Source: Modestobacter sp. VKM Ac-2984 (GTDB taxonomy: Bacteria; Actinomycetota; Actinomycetes; Mycobacteriales; Geodermatophilaceae). From it: a DNA stretch of 64,000 nt. This document shows positions 44,581 through 53,855 of this stretch, one piece after another (within the stretch, counting starts at the first letter, position 1; every line of letters begins with the position of its first letter). Made by a program: the position numbers and the translations under genes. The notes beneath the pieces are model-generated. The model saw only the letters and a program-made list of their open reading frames with translations. It searched no databases and was not told where the DNA came from. The DNA lies in assembly GCF_026967985.1 (NCBI RefSeq), contig NZ_JAPVBJ010000008.1:124001-188000 (forward strand), written 5' to 3'.

Positions 44581-44639
44581 TGATCACCGGCATCCGGCGG
44601 TGCCCGGCGGCGTGCCGAAGAGCCAGATGCCGATGATCA
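44581..44639. repeat. Imperfect inverted repeat before the thiolase stop
   Basis: TGATCACCGGCATC (44581-44594) and GATGCCGATGATCA (44626-44639) are complementary except for one position. The 31-nt spacer itself contains CGGC/GCCG arms. It may be the terminator for the minus-strand thiolase gene. Confidence 0.45.
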
Positions 44640-44655
44640 ACTGGTCGTCATGCGC

Positions 44656-45876
44656 TCAGGAGAGGCGCTCCAGCACCATCGCCATGCCCTGGCCGCCGCC
44701 GACGCACATGGTCTCCAGGCCGAACTGGCCGTCCCGGGCGCGCAGCCCGTTGAGCAGCGTGCCGGTGATCCGGGCGCCGGTCATGCCGAACGGGTGCCCG
44801 ACCGCGATCGCGCCGCCGTGCACGTTCAGCTTGTCGATGTCGATGCCCAGGTCCCGGTAGCTGGGGATGACCTGCGCCGCAAAGGCCTCGTTGATCTCCA
44901 CGAGGTCCATGTCCGAGATGGACATGCCGGCCCGGGCCAGCGCCTGCTGCGAGGCTGCGACCGGGCCGTAGCCCATGATCTCCGGCGACAGCCCGGTGAC
45001 ACCGGTGGAGACGATCCGGGCCAGCGGGGTGATGCCGAGGTCCTGCGCCTTGCGGTCGCTCATGATCACGAGCGCGGCGGCGCCGTCGTTGAGCGGGCAG
45101 GCGTTGCCCGCGGTCACCCGGCCGTCGGGGCGGAAGACCGGCTTCAGCCCGGCGAGCGCCTCGAGGGTGGTGCCGGCGCGCGGGCCGTCGTCGGAGCTGA
45201 CCACGGTGCCGTCCGGCGTGGTGACCGGGGTGATCTCCCGCTCCCAGAAGCCGCTGGCGATCGCCTGCTCGGCCAGGTTCTGGCTGCGCACGGCGAACTC
45301 GTCCATCTCGGCGCGGGAGACGTCCTTGAGCAGCGCGAGGTTCTCCGCGGTCTGGCCCATGGCGATGTAGGCGTTGGGGAGTTCGCCGTCCTCGCGCGGG
45401 TCCTGCCAGCTCTCCGCGCCGCTCTCGGCGGTCTTGGCGACCCGGGCCTCGGCGTCGGCGAAGCGCGGGTTGTGGGTGTCCGGGATGGCGTCGGAGTTGC
45501 CCTTGGTGAAGCGGGACACCAACTCGACGCCGGCGGAGATGAACACGTCGCCCTCGCCGGCCTTGATCGCGTGCAGCGCCATCCGGGTGGTCTGCAGCGA
45601 GGAGGAGCAGTACCGGGTGATCGTCGTCCCGGGCAGGTGGTCCATCCCCAGCAGGACGGCGACGACCCGGCCCATGTTGAAGCCCTGCTCACCGCCGGGC
45701 AGCCCGCAGCCCAGCATCAGGTCGTCGATGTCGGTCGGGTCCAGCTGCGGCACCTGGTCCAGCGCCGCCCGGGTGATCGTCGCGGCCAGGTCGTCCGGGC
45801 GGAAGTCCTTCAGCGACCCCTTGAACGCGCGGCCGATGGGGGATCGGGCGACGGCGACGATGACGGCTTCGGGCAT
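44656..45876 (-). CDS. Acetyl-CoA C-acyltransferase (thiolase)
   Basis: Thiolases cleave 3-ketoacyl-CoA in beta-oxidation or condense acetyl-CoA. The 406-residue protein has the nucleophilic Cys at about aa 90 (TRYCSSSLQ), NACPLNDGAAALV, VEINEAFAAQ, NVHGGAIAVGHPFGMTGAR with the catalytic His, and the C-terminal CVGGGQGMA with the second Cys. The length is typical. ATG 45876 follows GGAGGACCC. No beta-oxidation partner lies beside it, so degradative use is inferred from family only. A TAGGTT box on the minus strand (45943-45938) is a likely -10. Confidence 0.92.
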   Translation of the reverse strand: MPEAVIVAVARSPIGRAFKGSLKDFRPDDLAATITRAALDQVPQLDPTDIDDLMLGCGLPGGEQGFNMGRVVAVLLGMDHLPGTTITRYCSSSLQTTRMALHAIKAGEGDVFISAGVELVSRFTKGNSDAIPDTHNPRFADAEARVAKTAESGAESWQDPREDGELPNAYIAMGQTAENLALLKDVSRAEMDEFAVRSQNLAEQAIASGFWEREITPVTTPDGTVVSSDDGPRAGTTLEALAGLKPVFRPDGRVTAGNACPLNDGAAALVIMSDRKAQDLGITPLARIVSTGVTGLSPEIMGYGPVAASQQALARAGMSISDMDLVEINEAFAAQVIPSYRDLGIDIDKLNVHGGAIAVGHPFGMTGARITGTLLNGLRARDGQFGLETMCVGGGQGMAMVLERLS

Positions 45877-45937
45877 GGGTCCTCCACGATGAGGGCGCGC
45901 CACCTCGAGGGCGGCGACGGACGTCAGATGCCTCCCG

Positions 45938-45943
45938 AACCTA
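45938..45943 (-). promoter_or_regulatory. Probable -10 box (TAGGTT) for the thiolase gene
   Basis: Read on the minus strand TAGGTT lies 61 bp before the ATG and fits the TANNNT pattern of this window. Confidence 0.45.
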
Positions 45944-45980
45944 CCCCCGGGTAGCTGCGCCACCCACGGTGGCGTGGAGC

Positions 45981-47000
45981 TCAGTGCGGCGCGACCTCGA
46001 GGGCGGACTCGTCCGCGCGCTCCGGCGTCGAGATGTCCGGGGGGCGCCGCCGGCGGAGCCGGGCCCACGGGCCGCGGGGACCGGACTCGTTCCCGCGGAC
46101 GGCGGTCGGCTGCACCTCGGTGCCGGACCGGCCGGCGGCGCGGGCCGCGGCCTGGGCGACCGGCCGGACGGTGTCCCGGCGCAGCCGCAGGCCGCGGTCG
46201 GCTGCCGCCGGCCAGACGCCGATCGAGTCGGCGATCGAGGGGAGCAGCGAGGCGGCGGCTGCGGCGTAGCCGGCCGCGGACGGGTGGAACTCGTCGTGGC
46301 TGAACAGCGTCCGGTCGCTGGCGAACGAGGGACCGAGGACCGAGCCGAGGGAGACGGTGCGCCCGCCCTCGGCCACCACGGCGATCGTCTGCGCAGCGGC
46401 CAGCTGGCGGCTCCAGCGCCGGGCCAGCACCCGCAGCGGCTGGGCGATCGGCCGGATGGTGCCCAGGTCGGGGCAGGTGCCGACGACGGCCTGGCAGTCG
46501 GCGGCGATCAGCTGGCGCACGGCCTCGGCGAGCGCCCGCACCGAGTCCGCGGGCCGGGCCCGGCTGGTGACGTCGTTGGCGCCGATCATGATCAGGGCGA
46601 CGTCCGGCCGTTCGAGCAACGCCTGGTCGACCTGGGCGGTGAGGTCCTTGGACACGGCCCCGGACCGGGCGAACTTGGCCAGCCGGACCGGCCGCTCGGC
46701 CAGCTCGGCCAGTGCCGCGGCGATCAGCACACCAGGGGTCTCCCCGGCTCTGTCCACCCCGAGCCCCACGGCGCTGGAGTCGCCGAGCACCGCGAGCACG
46801 ATCGGCTTGCCGCGGCCACGGCCGTACACGCCGTTGCCGGTGGGCGGGTCGGCGTCGGACGGGTTCGCCTTGACCCGGCGCCGGGCGGCCCTCGCCTCCT
46901 CGCGCAGCAGGGTCACCAGGGCGGCTCCGGCGAGCCCGACGCCGCCACCGCCGTAGGCGGCACCGGTCGCCAGCCGCCGCGCCCTGCTCGCTCGCGTCAC
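45981..47000 (-). CDS. SGNH/GDSL hydrolase family protein
   Basis: The 339-residue protein has one N-terminal hydrophobic segment (~aa 14-32, possibly a membrane anchor), then an SGNH esterase-like domain. VLAVLGDSSAVGLGVD carries the GDS serine, IGANDVTS carries block III Asn, and DEFHPSAAGYA carries the DxxH catalytic dyad. The C-terminal ~60 residues are Arg/Pro-rich. The substrate may be an acylated cell-envelope glycan or lipid, but this is a guess. GTG 47000 was chosen for the strong GGAGAGGGG upstream; ATG 47036 is an alternative. Confidence 0.83.
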   Translation of the reverse strand: MTRASRARRLATGAAYGGGGVGLAGAALVTLLREEARAARRRVKANPSDADPPTGNGVYGRGRGKPIVLAVLGDSSAVGLGVDRAGETPGVLIAAALAELAERPVRLAKFARSGAVSKDLTAQVDQALLERPDVALIMIGANDVTSRARPADSVRALAEAVRQLIAADCQAVVGTCPDLGTIRPIAQPLRVLARRWSRQLAAAQTIAVVAEGGRTVSLGSVLGPSFASDRTLFSHDEFHPSAAGYAAAAASLLPSIADSIGVWPAAADRGLRLRRDTVRPVAQAAARAAGRSGTEVQPTAVRGNESGPRGPWARLRRRRPPDISTPERADESALEVAPH

Positions 47001-47061
47001 GCGGCCCGTCCCCTCTCCCCGGCTCCCCGGCCGCATGGCGCGGTCGAGAGTGCTGATCTCC

Positions 47062-47082
47062 AGGCTAGCCACCCCCTACGGT
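47062..47082. promoter_or_regulatory. Compact bidirectional promoter
   Basis: TAGCCT on the minus strand (47067-47062) and TACGGT on the plus strand (47077-47082) form back-to-back -10 boxes only 9 bp apart. They serve the SGNH hydrolase gene and the leaderless DUF2252 gene. Confidence 0.55.
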
Positions 47083-47088
47083 TGTGCC

Positions 47089-48450
47089 GTGGCCGACCGC
47101 ACCGAGATCACCCCTGCTGGCGAGCACCCCGACGACCGGCAGCAGCAGATCGTCGACGTCCTCGTCGACGCCTTCTCCGGCCTGATGGCCGCCGACGCCG
47201 ATGCCTTCCGGACCAAGTTCCGCAAGATGGCGGCGGACCCGTTCGCCTTCTACCGCGGGTCGGCGTGCCTGTTCTACGCCGACATGGCGACGCTGGAGGA
47301 CCGCTGGTGTGACGAGCGGACGTCGCGCGTGTGGATCCAGGGTGACCTGCACGCGGAGAACTTCGGCACCTACATGGACGGTCAGGGGCGGATCGTCTTC
47401 GACGTCAACGACTTCGACGAGGCCTACCTCGGCCACGTCAGCTGGGACGTGCGCCGGTTCGCCGCCAGCTTCGCCCTCCTCGCCTGGCGCAAGGCCCTCG
47501 GCGACGACGTGATCGACGCCGTCCTCCGCCGCTACCTGGAGTCCTACCTGGACCAGGTGCACGCCTTCGTCGCCGCCGACGACGACCGCTCCTTCGCCCT
47601 CCGCCGGGAGAACACCGAGGGTGCGGTGCACGAGCTCGTCCTGGAGACCACCGAGCACACCCGGATCGCCCTGCTGGAGCGGATGACGGTGATCGAGGGG
47701 CACCAGCGCCGCTTCGCCGACCGCCCGCGCACCCGCCGGCTGGACGACGCCGAGCGGGACCGTGTGCTGGCCGCGGTGGAGCGCTACCGGGAGACCCTGC
47801 CGCCGGGCAAGCGCCGTCGGGAGGTGACCTACGACGTCAAGGACGTCGTCGCCACCGGTGGCTTCGGCATCGGCAGCGCCGGGCTGCCGGCCTACAACGT
47901 GCTGATCGAGGGGTACGACCAGGCGCTGGAGAACGACGTCGTCCTGTCGATGAAGCAGGGCAACGTGCCGGCCCCCAGCCGGGTGGTGACCGACCCGGAG
48001 ATCCGCCGGCACTTCGAGCACGAGGGGCACCGGACGGCGATGAGCCAGCGGGCGCTGCAGTCCTACGCCTCGTCGTTCCTGGGGCACACCGAGATCGACG
48101 GCATCGGCTTCGTGGTCGCCGAGCTCTCGCCCTACGAGCTGGACCTGGACTGGGACGACCTGACCGAGCCCGAGGAGATCCTGCCGGTGGTCGCCCAGCT
48201 GGGGCGGGCCACGGCCAAGATGCACTGCGTCGGGGACGCCGACAGCGACCACGAGCTGGTCGACTTCCAGACCGAGGAGGCGATCACCGAGATGATCGGC
48301 GACCGGCGGGAGGAGTTCATCGCCGACCTGACCGCCTTCGCGCACTCCTACGCCGAGCGGACCCGCGCCGACCACCGGCTCTTCGTCAACGCCTTCCGCT
48401 CCGGCAAGATCCCCGGGGTCAGCTCCAGCGGAGCCCACCCGGTCACCTGA
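47089..48450 (+). CDS. DUF2252 family protein
   Basis: The 453-residue protein belongs to DUF2252, related in fold to aminoglycoside phosphotransferase/kinase-like proteins but of unknown substrate. It shows DPFAFYRGSACLFYAD, WIQGDLHAENFGTY (catalytic-loop-like), FDVNDFDEAYLGHVSWDVRRFAAS, VVATGGFGIGSAGLPAYNVL, SMKQG, and ELSPYELDLDWDDL with ATAKMHC. It starts at GTG 47089, 6 nt after a TACGGT box, so it is probably leaderless. Its 3' end overlaps the convergent GNAT gene by 8 bp. Confidence 0.88.
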   Translation: MADRTEITPAGEHPDDRQQQIVDVLVDAFSGLMAADADAFRTKFRKMAADPFAFYRGSACLFYADMATLEDRWCDERTSRVWIQGDLHAENFGTYMDGQGRIVFDVNDFDEAYLGHVSWDVRRFAASFALLAWRKALGDDVIDAVLRRYLESYLDQVHAFVAADDDRSFALRRENTEGAVHELVLETTEHTRIALLERMTVIEGHQRRFADRPRTRRLDDAERDRVLAAVERYRETLPPGKRRREVTYDVKDVVATGGFGIGSAGLPAYNVLIEGYDQALENDVVLSMKQGNVPAPSRVVTDPEIRRHFEHEGHRTAMSQRALQSYASSFLGHTEIDGIGFVVAELSPYELDLDWDDLTEPEEILPVVAQLGRATAKMHCVGDADSDHELVDFQTEEAITEMIGDRREEFIADLTAFAHSYAERTRADHRLFVNAFRSGKIPGVSSSGAHPVT

Positions 48451-48907
48451 TCGGCAGCTCGATCACCATGCCGCGGTGCCCGCCCACCGGCCGCAGGTCG
48501 TACTCCTCGGTGACGAACGCGAAACCCAGCCGCTCGTAGAAACCGACGGCGGACGCCCGGGCATCGCACCAGACCAGCTGCCCGCCGAGAGCCGACACCC
48601 GGGCCAGGCCCTCGGCCACCAGGGCCCGGCCGGCCCCGAGCCCCCGCACCCGCGGATCGGTGGCCATGCCCCGCAGCTGCCAGGAGCCCTCGCCCTCCCG
48701 CCAGGGGCAGTCGCGCGGGTGGAAGCGGACCACGCCGACCACCTCGTCCCCGTCGATCCGGGCGGCCAGGTGCAGCGTGTACGGGGCGTCGTCCTCGTCG
48801 ATCTCGACCGGCCGACCCTGACGGAGCTCCTGGGCGCGCAGCGGGTAGGTGGTCGCCGCGTCCACCTGTTCGATGGTGATCGTCCCGGTCTCCGCCTCGG
48901 TGGTCAC
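48443..48907 (-). CDS. GNAT family N-acetyltransferase
   Basis: The 154-residue protein has the GNAT fold: VVGVVRFHP (strand 4), RGMATDPRVRGLGAGRALVAEG (the acetyl-CoA pyrophosphate loop R-x-x-G-x-G/A), and ASAVGFYERLGFAFVTEEYDL near the C-terminus, close to the ElaA/YjcF-like subgroup. The substrate is unknown. It starts at GTG 48907 and its 3' end overlaps the convergent DUF2252 gene. Confidence 0.85.
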   Translation of the reverse strand: MTTEAETGTITIEQVDAATTYPLRAQELRQGRPVEIDEDDAPYTLHLAARIDGDEVVGVVRFHPRDCPWREGEGSWQLRGMATDPRVRGLGAGRALVAEGLARVSALGGQLVWCDARASAVGFYERLGFAFVTEEYDLRPVGGHRGMVIELPIR

Positions 48908-48968
48908 GACAACAGTCTCCCCGATCCCGGCTCAGCCCGTCGTCTGCGCACCGGGCAGCTACGTTCGG

Positions 48969-50963
48969 TCACCGGCCGCGGCGGCCGCGGCGCGCGCGCA
49001 GGTAGTCGGCGACGACGTACTCGCCGAGCCGCTCGCTGTCGGGCTGGAACACCCGGCCGCCGGCTCGCGCGGTGATGTCGTGCACGAACTCGACCAGCCC
49101 GGGCTCGGGGTCCAGGGCGAAGACGTTGAGCGTCGCGCCGGAGCGGGCCACCCGCTCCACCTCGGCCACCGTGCGGGCGATCGTCTCCGGCATCGGCGGC
49201 CAGCAGAAGTACGGCGTCCCGTCGTCCTCCAGGTGGGCGGTCGGCTCGCCGTCGGTGACCACCAGCACCACCGGCTCGGCGTCCCGGTGCCGGGCCAGGA
49301 AGCGGCGGGCCAGCATCAGGCCGTGCTGCAGGTTGGTGCCCTGCAGGGTGTCCACGCTCAGCTCGGCCAGGGTCTCCGGGCGCAGCACCTGCGCGGTGGA
49401 GGAGAAGCCGATGATCTCGATGGCGTCCTGCGGGAACTGGGTGGTCACCAGCGAGTGCAGGGCCATCGCCGTCGACTTGGCCGCGCCCCAGGTGCCGCGC
49501 AGGGCCATCGAGTAGGAGAGGTCGACCAGCAGCGCCACCGCGGCCCCGGTGCGCCGTTCGGTCTCCACCACCTCGAAGTCCTCGACGGCGATCTGCACCC
49601 GGCGCTGGCCCTCCTCGCGGGGGCTGCCGGCGCTGCGCAGCACCGCGTTGCGCACCGTGCGGACGACGTCCAGCGGCTGCTCGTCGCCGAAGCGCCACTC
49701 CCGCGAGGCGCCGGTCAGCTCCCCGGCGGCGCCGGCGTCGGCGACGTCGTGCTCCCCGCGGCCGGTGGCCGACAGCTTCGCGAAGACCCGGCGCAGCGCC
49801 GTGGCGCCCAGCCGGCGGACCGCCTTGGGCGAGAGCTGCAGCGCCCCCTCGGAGCGGTCGAGCCAGCCCTGCCGCTCCAGCTCGCGTTCCAGCCGGCGGA
49901 GCGCGGCGAGGTCGTCGACGGCCGATCGGCCCAGCGCCTGCTCCAGCAGCTCCTCGTCGACGTCGGCGAGCGAGGCGCCGGCGTAGCCCTGGGACAGCTG
50001 TTGGGACAGCGCCTCCAGGTCCGCGAGCTCGGCGACGGCGGTCGTCGCGTCGCCCAGCCCCAGCGGCTGGTCCCCGTCCGGGACGGGGCCGCGCTGGCCC
50101 CACGGCAGGTCCGGCCGGGCCTGCCGCAGCGCGTCGGACAGGTGCGCCATCTCGCTCTGCAGCCCGAGGTCGCCCATCGCCTGGCCCATCAGGTCCTGCA
50201 GCTCGGCGCGCTGCTCGGGGGAGAGGCCGGCCATCATCCGCTCCTGCGCGGCGGCGCGGCGGGCGAGGGAGTCGATCAGCTCCTCCACCGACTGGGGGTC
50301 GTCGGGGAAGAACTGGCCGTGCTCCGCCATGAAGTCGGCGAACTGCTGGTCGGTGTCCTCGCCCCGGTTGTGCGCGTCGACGAGCGCGGACAGGTCGGCG
50401 ACCATGTCCTTGACCGCCTGCATCGCAGCGCCGTCGCCGTCCTGCATCTGCTGCAAGGCCTGCTTCATCCCCTGGAAGGAGCTGTCCAGCACCTCCTGCC
50501 GGAGCAGGTCCTCGATCTCCCGGTAGGCCCGGGCGGCCTCCGGGGAGCGCCAGGCGTGGTCCTTGAGCGCGCGGACGGCCCCGGCGGTGTCCTCCGGCAG
50601 CGCGTCCAGTTCGGCCTCGGCCAGCCGGGCCGCGTCGTCGGGATCGGGGAACAACGCAGTCCGCTCGGCCTCGACGGCCCGGTCCAGCAGCTCCCGGACC
50701 TGTTCCAGCGTGCCGTCCAGCCGGCCGGCCTCGCGGGCCTGCCGCAGCCGGTCCCGGACGTTGCGGCGCAGCTGGTCCAGCCCGCGCCGGCCGTCGACGC
50801 CGCGGCGCAGCAGGTCCCGCATCGCCTCCCGGACGCCGCTGCCGGCCAGCACCTGGTCGCCGATCTCGTCGACCGCGGCCGCCACGTCGTAGGGCGGCGC
50901 CAGGGGGTCGGGGCCGCCCCGCCACTTGCCGTACCGGTACCCGCCGTGCCGTCGCTGCGGCAT
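48969..50963 (-). CDS. VWA domain-containing protein (chelatase-like partner)
   Basis: The 664-residue protein has a long helical N-terminal region (~aa 1-420) rich in Glu, Arg, Leu and Gln, with probable coiled-coils. A C-terminal von Willebrand A domain has the MIDAS motif DLSYSM (~aa 480), a Thr in GTNLQHG, and VVTDGEPT. It ends in a basic RRGRRGR tail. It lies 1 bp after the MoxR-like AAA gene in the same direction. AAA-VWA pairs like this act as chaperones or metal-insertion machines (MoxR-VWA, BchI-BchD analogues). The client is unknown. Confidence 0.88.
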   Translation of the reverse strand: MPQRRHGGYRYGKWRGGPDPLAPPYDVAAAVDEIGDQVLAGSGVREAMRDLLRRGVDGRRGLDQLRRNVRDRLRQAREAGRLDGTLEQVRELLDRAVEAERTALFPDPDDAARLAEAELDALPEDTAGAVRALKDHAWRSPEAARAYREIEDLLRQEVLDSSFQGMKQALQQMQDGDGAAMQAVKDMVADLSALVDAHNRGEDTDQQFADFMAEHGQFFPDDPQSVEELIDSLARRAAAQERMMAGLSPEQRAELQDLMGQAMGDLGLQSEMAHLSDALRQARPDLPWGQRGPVPDGDQPLGLGDATTAVAELADLEALSQQLSQGYAGASLADVDEELLEQALGRSAVDDLAALRRLERELERQGWLDRSEGALQLSPKAVRRLGATALRRVFAKLSATGRGEHDVADAGAAGELTGASREWRFGDEQPLDVVRTVRNAVLRSAGSPREEGQRRVQIAVEDFEVVETERRTGAAVALLVDLSYSMALRGTWGAAKSTAMALHSLVTTQFPQDAIEIIGFSSTAQVLRPETLAELSVDTLQGTNLQHGLMLARRFLARHRDAEPVVLVVTDGEPTAHLEDDGTPYFCWPPMPETIARTVAEVERVARSGATLNVFALDPEPGLVEFVHDITARAGGRVFQPDSERLGEYVVADYLRARRGRRGR

Positions 50964-50964
50964 G

Positions 50965-52449
50965 TCAGGCTCCGTAGACCGTGCGCGAGCCGTCGGTGTC
51001 CTTGGCCAGCCGCCGGGTCAGCCACAGCCCTTCGAGCGCGAACTCGACGGCGGCGGCGGCCTGCTCGGCGGACTGCTCCCCCTCGGGGACCCCCAGCCGG
51101 CCCAGCAGTTGCGCCAGGTGCGGGATCGTGCCCAGCTGCCCGAGCAGGACGGCGGCCGGCACCAGGTCACCGGACTCCACGGTGTCCCCGCCGGTGAAGT
51201 GCTCCTGCAGGCCGGTCAGGTCCAGGCCGCCGCAGCGGGCCCGGAAGGTCTGGGCGGTGGCCTGCCGGAGCAGGTGCTCGAGCACCTCGAGGCTGCGGTC
51301 GTCGTCGGCATCGTTGCCCGCGTCGGCGAACTCCACCTTGCCGCGGCTGGCCGGGACGATGCTGGGCAGGTCGACCACCCGGGCGACCGGCCGGCTCTCC
51401 CCGGCGACCGCGGCCCGGCGCACCGCCGAGGCGGCCACCGTCTCCAGCCCGGCGATGGCGAACCGGGCGCTGACCCCCGAGCGCTGGTCGACGTGGCTGG
51501 ACTCGCGGACCAGCCGGGTGAACCGGGCGACGATCTCCACCAGGTGCTGGGGCACCAGCGGGGTGGCGAACTCGCCGCTGCCGCCCAGCCAGGTGGTCTG
51601 CGCCTCCTGCTCGAGCAGCCGCACCTCGTCGGCGAGCTCGATCGGGTAATGGGTGCGCACCTCGGCGCCGAACCGGTCCTTGAGCGGGGTGATGATCCGG
51701 CCGCGGTTGGTGTAGTCCTCGGGGTTGGCGCTGGCCACCAGCAGCAGGTCCAGCGGCAGCCGCACCCGGTAGCCGCGGATCTGGATGTCCCGCTCCTCCA
51801 GCACGTTGAGCAGGGCCACCTGGATCCGTTCGGCCAGGTCGGGCAGCTCGTTGACGCTGAAGATGCCGCGGTTGGTGCGTGGCACCAGCCCGTAGTGCAC
51901 CGTCTCCGGGTCGCCCAGGGTGCGGCCCTCGGCGACCTTGATCGGGTCGACGTCGCCGATCAGGTCGCCGACGCTGGTGTCGGGGGTGGCCAGCTTCTCG
52001 CCGAACCGCTCGCTGCGGTGCAGCCAGCCGACCGGGGTCGCGTCGCCGTGCTCGGCGACCTGCCGGTGCCCCCAGACGCTGATCGGCTGCAGCGGGTGCT
52101 CGTTGAGCTCGCTGCCGACCAGCACCGGGGTCCACTCGTCGAGCAGGCCGACCAGGGTGCGGATCAGCCGGGTCTTGCCCTGGCCGCGTTCGCCGAGCAG
52201 CACGAGGTCGTGCCCGGCGATGAGCGCCCGTTCCACCTCGGGGACGACGGTGTCCTCGAACCCGACGATGCCGGGCAGGGTGGGCTCACCGGCGGCCAGC
52301 CGGGCGAGCAGGTTCTGGCGGATCTCGGCCTTGACCGGCCGGGGGGTGGCTCCGCTGACGCGGAGCTCGCCCAACGTCGTCGGAGCAGGAGCCTGGGCAG
52401 CGGGAGGGGTGGGGGACTGGGAGGTCCCCGTCAGTGCGGCGTCCGTCAC
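50965..52449 (-). CDS. MoxR/magnesium-chelatase-like AAA ATPase
   Basis: The 494-residue protein has Walker A GERGQGKTR (~aa 85), a Walker B-like IFSVNELPDL, a sensor 1 ASANPED, and an arginine-finger region around ITPLKDRFGAEVRTHYP. The C-terminal lid is helical. It is related to ChlI/MoxR, and some databases call it a sigma-54-interacting regulator. It is the upstream partner of the VWA protein. GTG 52449 lies 7 nt after a minus-strand TACCGT box, so it is probably leaderless; GTG 52458 would overlap that box. Confidence 0.88.
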   Translation of the reverse strand: MTDAALTGTSQSPTPPAAQAPAPTTLGELRVSGATPRPVKAEIRQNLLARLAAGEPTLPGIVGFEDTVVPEVERALIAGHDLVLLGERGQGKTRLIRTLVGLLDEWTPVLVGSELNEHPLQPISVWGHRQVAEHGDATPVGWLHRSERFGEKLATPDTSVGDLIGDVDPIKVAEGRTLGDPETVHYGLVPRTNRGIFSVNELPDLAERIQVALLNVLEERDIQIRGYRVRLPLDLLLVASANPEDYTNRGRIITPLKDRFGAEVRTHYPIELADEVRLLEQEAQTTWLGGSGEFATPLVPQHLVEIVARFTRLVRESSHVDQRSGVSARFAIAGLETVAASAVRRAAVAGESRPVARVVDLPSIVPASRGKVEFADAGNDADDDRSLEVLEHLLRQATAQTFRARCGGLDLTGLQEHFTGGDTVESGDLVPAAVLLGQLGTIPHLAQLLGRLGVPEGEQSAEQAAAAVEFALEGLWLTRRLAKDTDGSRTVYGA

Positions 52450-52456
52450 CTCGACC

Positions 52457-52462
52457 ACGGTA
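52457..52462 (-). promoter_or_regulatory. -10 box (TACCGT) for the AAA-VWA operon
   Basis: Read on the minus strand TACCGT (52462-52457) ends 7 nt before GTG 52449, consistent with a leaderless transcript for the AAA-VWA pair. Confidence 0.6.
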
Positions 52463-52527
52463 CGACGGACCTGTGACAGCCGGGTGTCCGTCGGCCCGCG
52501 CACCTGGGGACTGCGAAGATCGACGGC

Positions 52528-53754
52528 GTGTCCGTCCCCGGTGCAGTCCCCCTGGTCAGCGGGGCCGACGTCGAGTCGGCCGCGCACCTGCTGGACGGCG
52601 TGGTGCGCCGGACGCCGCTGGAGCACTCCCGGGCACTGGCCGAACGGGTCGGTGGCCCGGTGTGGCTCAAGTGCGAGAACCTGCAGCGCACCGGCTCGTT
52701 CAAGATCCGCGGCGCCTACACCCGGATCGCCCGGCTCAGCGACGCCGAGCGCGCCCGGGGCGTGGTTGCGGCCAGCGCCGGCAACCACGCCCAGGGCGTC
52801 GCGCTGGCCGCCCGCGAGCTCGGTGCGGCCGCGACCGTGTTCATGCCGGAGAGCGCCCCGCTGCCCAAGGTCGCCGCCACCCGCGGCTACGGCGCGGACG
52901 CGCGGCTCGGCGGGGAGACCCTCACCGAGGCGATCGTCTCGGCGGTGGAGTTCGCCGACCGGACCGGTTCGGTCTTCATCCACCCCTTCGACCACCCCGA
53001 CGTCATCGCCGGGCAGGGCACCGTGGGCCTGGAGGTCCTCGACCAGTGCCCCGACGTGGCGACGGTGGTGGTCTGCACCGGCGGCGGCGGCCTGGTCTCC
53101 GGGATCGCCGCGGCGGTGAAGGCCCGCCGGCCCGACGTCCGGGTGGTCGCGGTCCAGGCGGAGATGGCGGCCGCCTTCCCCGCCTCGCTGGCTGCCGGCC
53201 GTCCGGTACCGCTGACCAGCATGGCGACGATGGCCGACGGCATCGCCGTCGCCGCGCCCGGCGACCTCACGCTGGCGCACGTCTCCGGCCTGGTCGACGA
53301 CGTCGTGACGGTCAGCGAGGGCGACCTCTCCCGGGCGCTGCTGTTCTGCCTGGAGCGGGCCAAGCTGGTGGTCGAGCCGGCCGGGGTCGCCGCGGTGGCC
53401 GCGCTGCTGGCCGACCCGGCCGCGTTCGCCCCACCGGTCGTCGCGGTCGTCTCCGGCGGCAACATCGACCCGGTGCTGATGATGAAGGTCGTCCAGCACG
53501 GCATGGCCGCTGCCGGGCGCTACCTGTCGCTGCGGGTGCAGGTGCCCGACCGGCCCGGCTCGCTCGCCGGGCTGCTGCGGGAGCTGGCCGGGCTGGCCGC
53601 CAACGTGCTCTCCGTCGAGCACGAGCGGTTGACGCCGCGCCTGGTGCTGGGCGAGGTGGAGGTCGGCGTGCACCTGGAGACCCGCGGCCCCGACCACGCC
53701 GAGCACGTGCTGGCCGCGCTGTCCGCCGCCGGGTACGCCCCGCGCGTCGACTGA
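52528..53754 (+). CDS. ilvA: Threonine ammonia-lyase (threonine dehydratase)
   Basis: The enzyme deaminates L-threonine to 2-oxobutanoate, the first step toward isoleucine or a catabolic step. The 408-residue protein is PLP-dependent fold type II: RTGSFKIRGAY holds the PLP Lys (~aa 57), ASAGNHAQGVALAA, the GGGGLVSG phosphate loop, and VVSGGNIDP. An ACT-like domain from about aa 328 (LRVQVPDRPGSLAGLL) marks the regulated single-ACT form. GTG 52528 lies 78 bp from the divergent AAA gene. The ilvA/tdcB choice is not resolved by sequence alone. Confidence 0.92.
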   Translation: MSVPGAVPLVSGADVESAAHLLDGVVRRTPLEHSRALAERVGGPVWLKCENLQRTGSFKIRGAYTRIARLSDAERARGVVAASAGNHAQGVALAARELGAAATVFMPESAPLPKVAATRGYGADARLGGETLTEAIVSAVEFADRTGSVFIHPFDHPDVIAGQGTVGLEVLDQCPDVATVVVCTGGGGLVSGIAAAVKARRPDVRVVAVQAEMAAAFPASLAAGRPVPLTSMATMADGIAVAAPGDLTLAHVSGLVDDVVTVSEGDLSRALLFCLERAKLVVEPAGVAAVAALLADPAAFAPPVVAVVSGGNIDPVLMMKVVQHGMAAAGRYLSLRVQVPDRPGSLAGLLRELAGLAANVLSVEHERLTPRLVLGEVEVGVHLETRGPDHAEHVLAALSAAGYAPRVD

Positions 53755-53855
53755 TCCACGCGACCGATGAGTTCTCCCCGCGGGGCGGGTCTGCACCCCT
53801 GAGCCGTCGCGCCGCGGCGGCCGGGACAGACCGTGCGTCGTCGGAGGAGTTGTTC

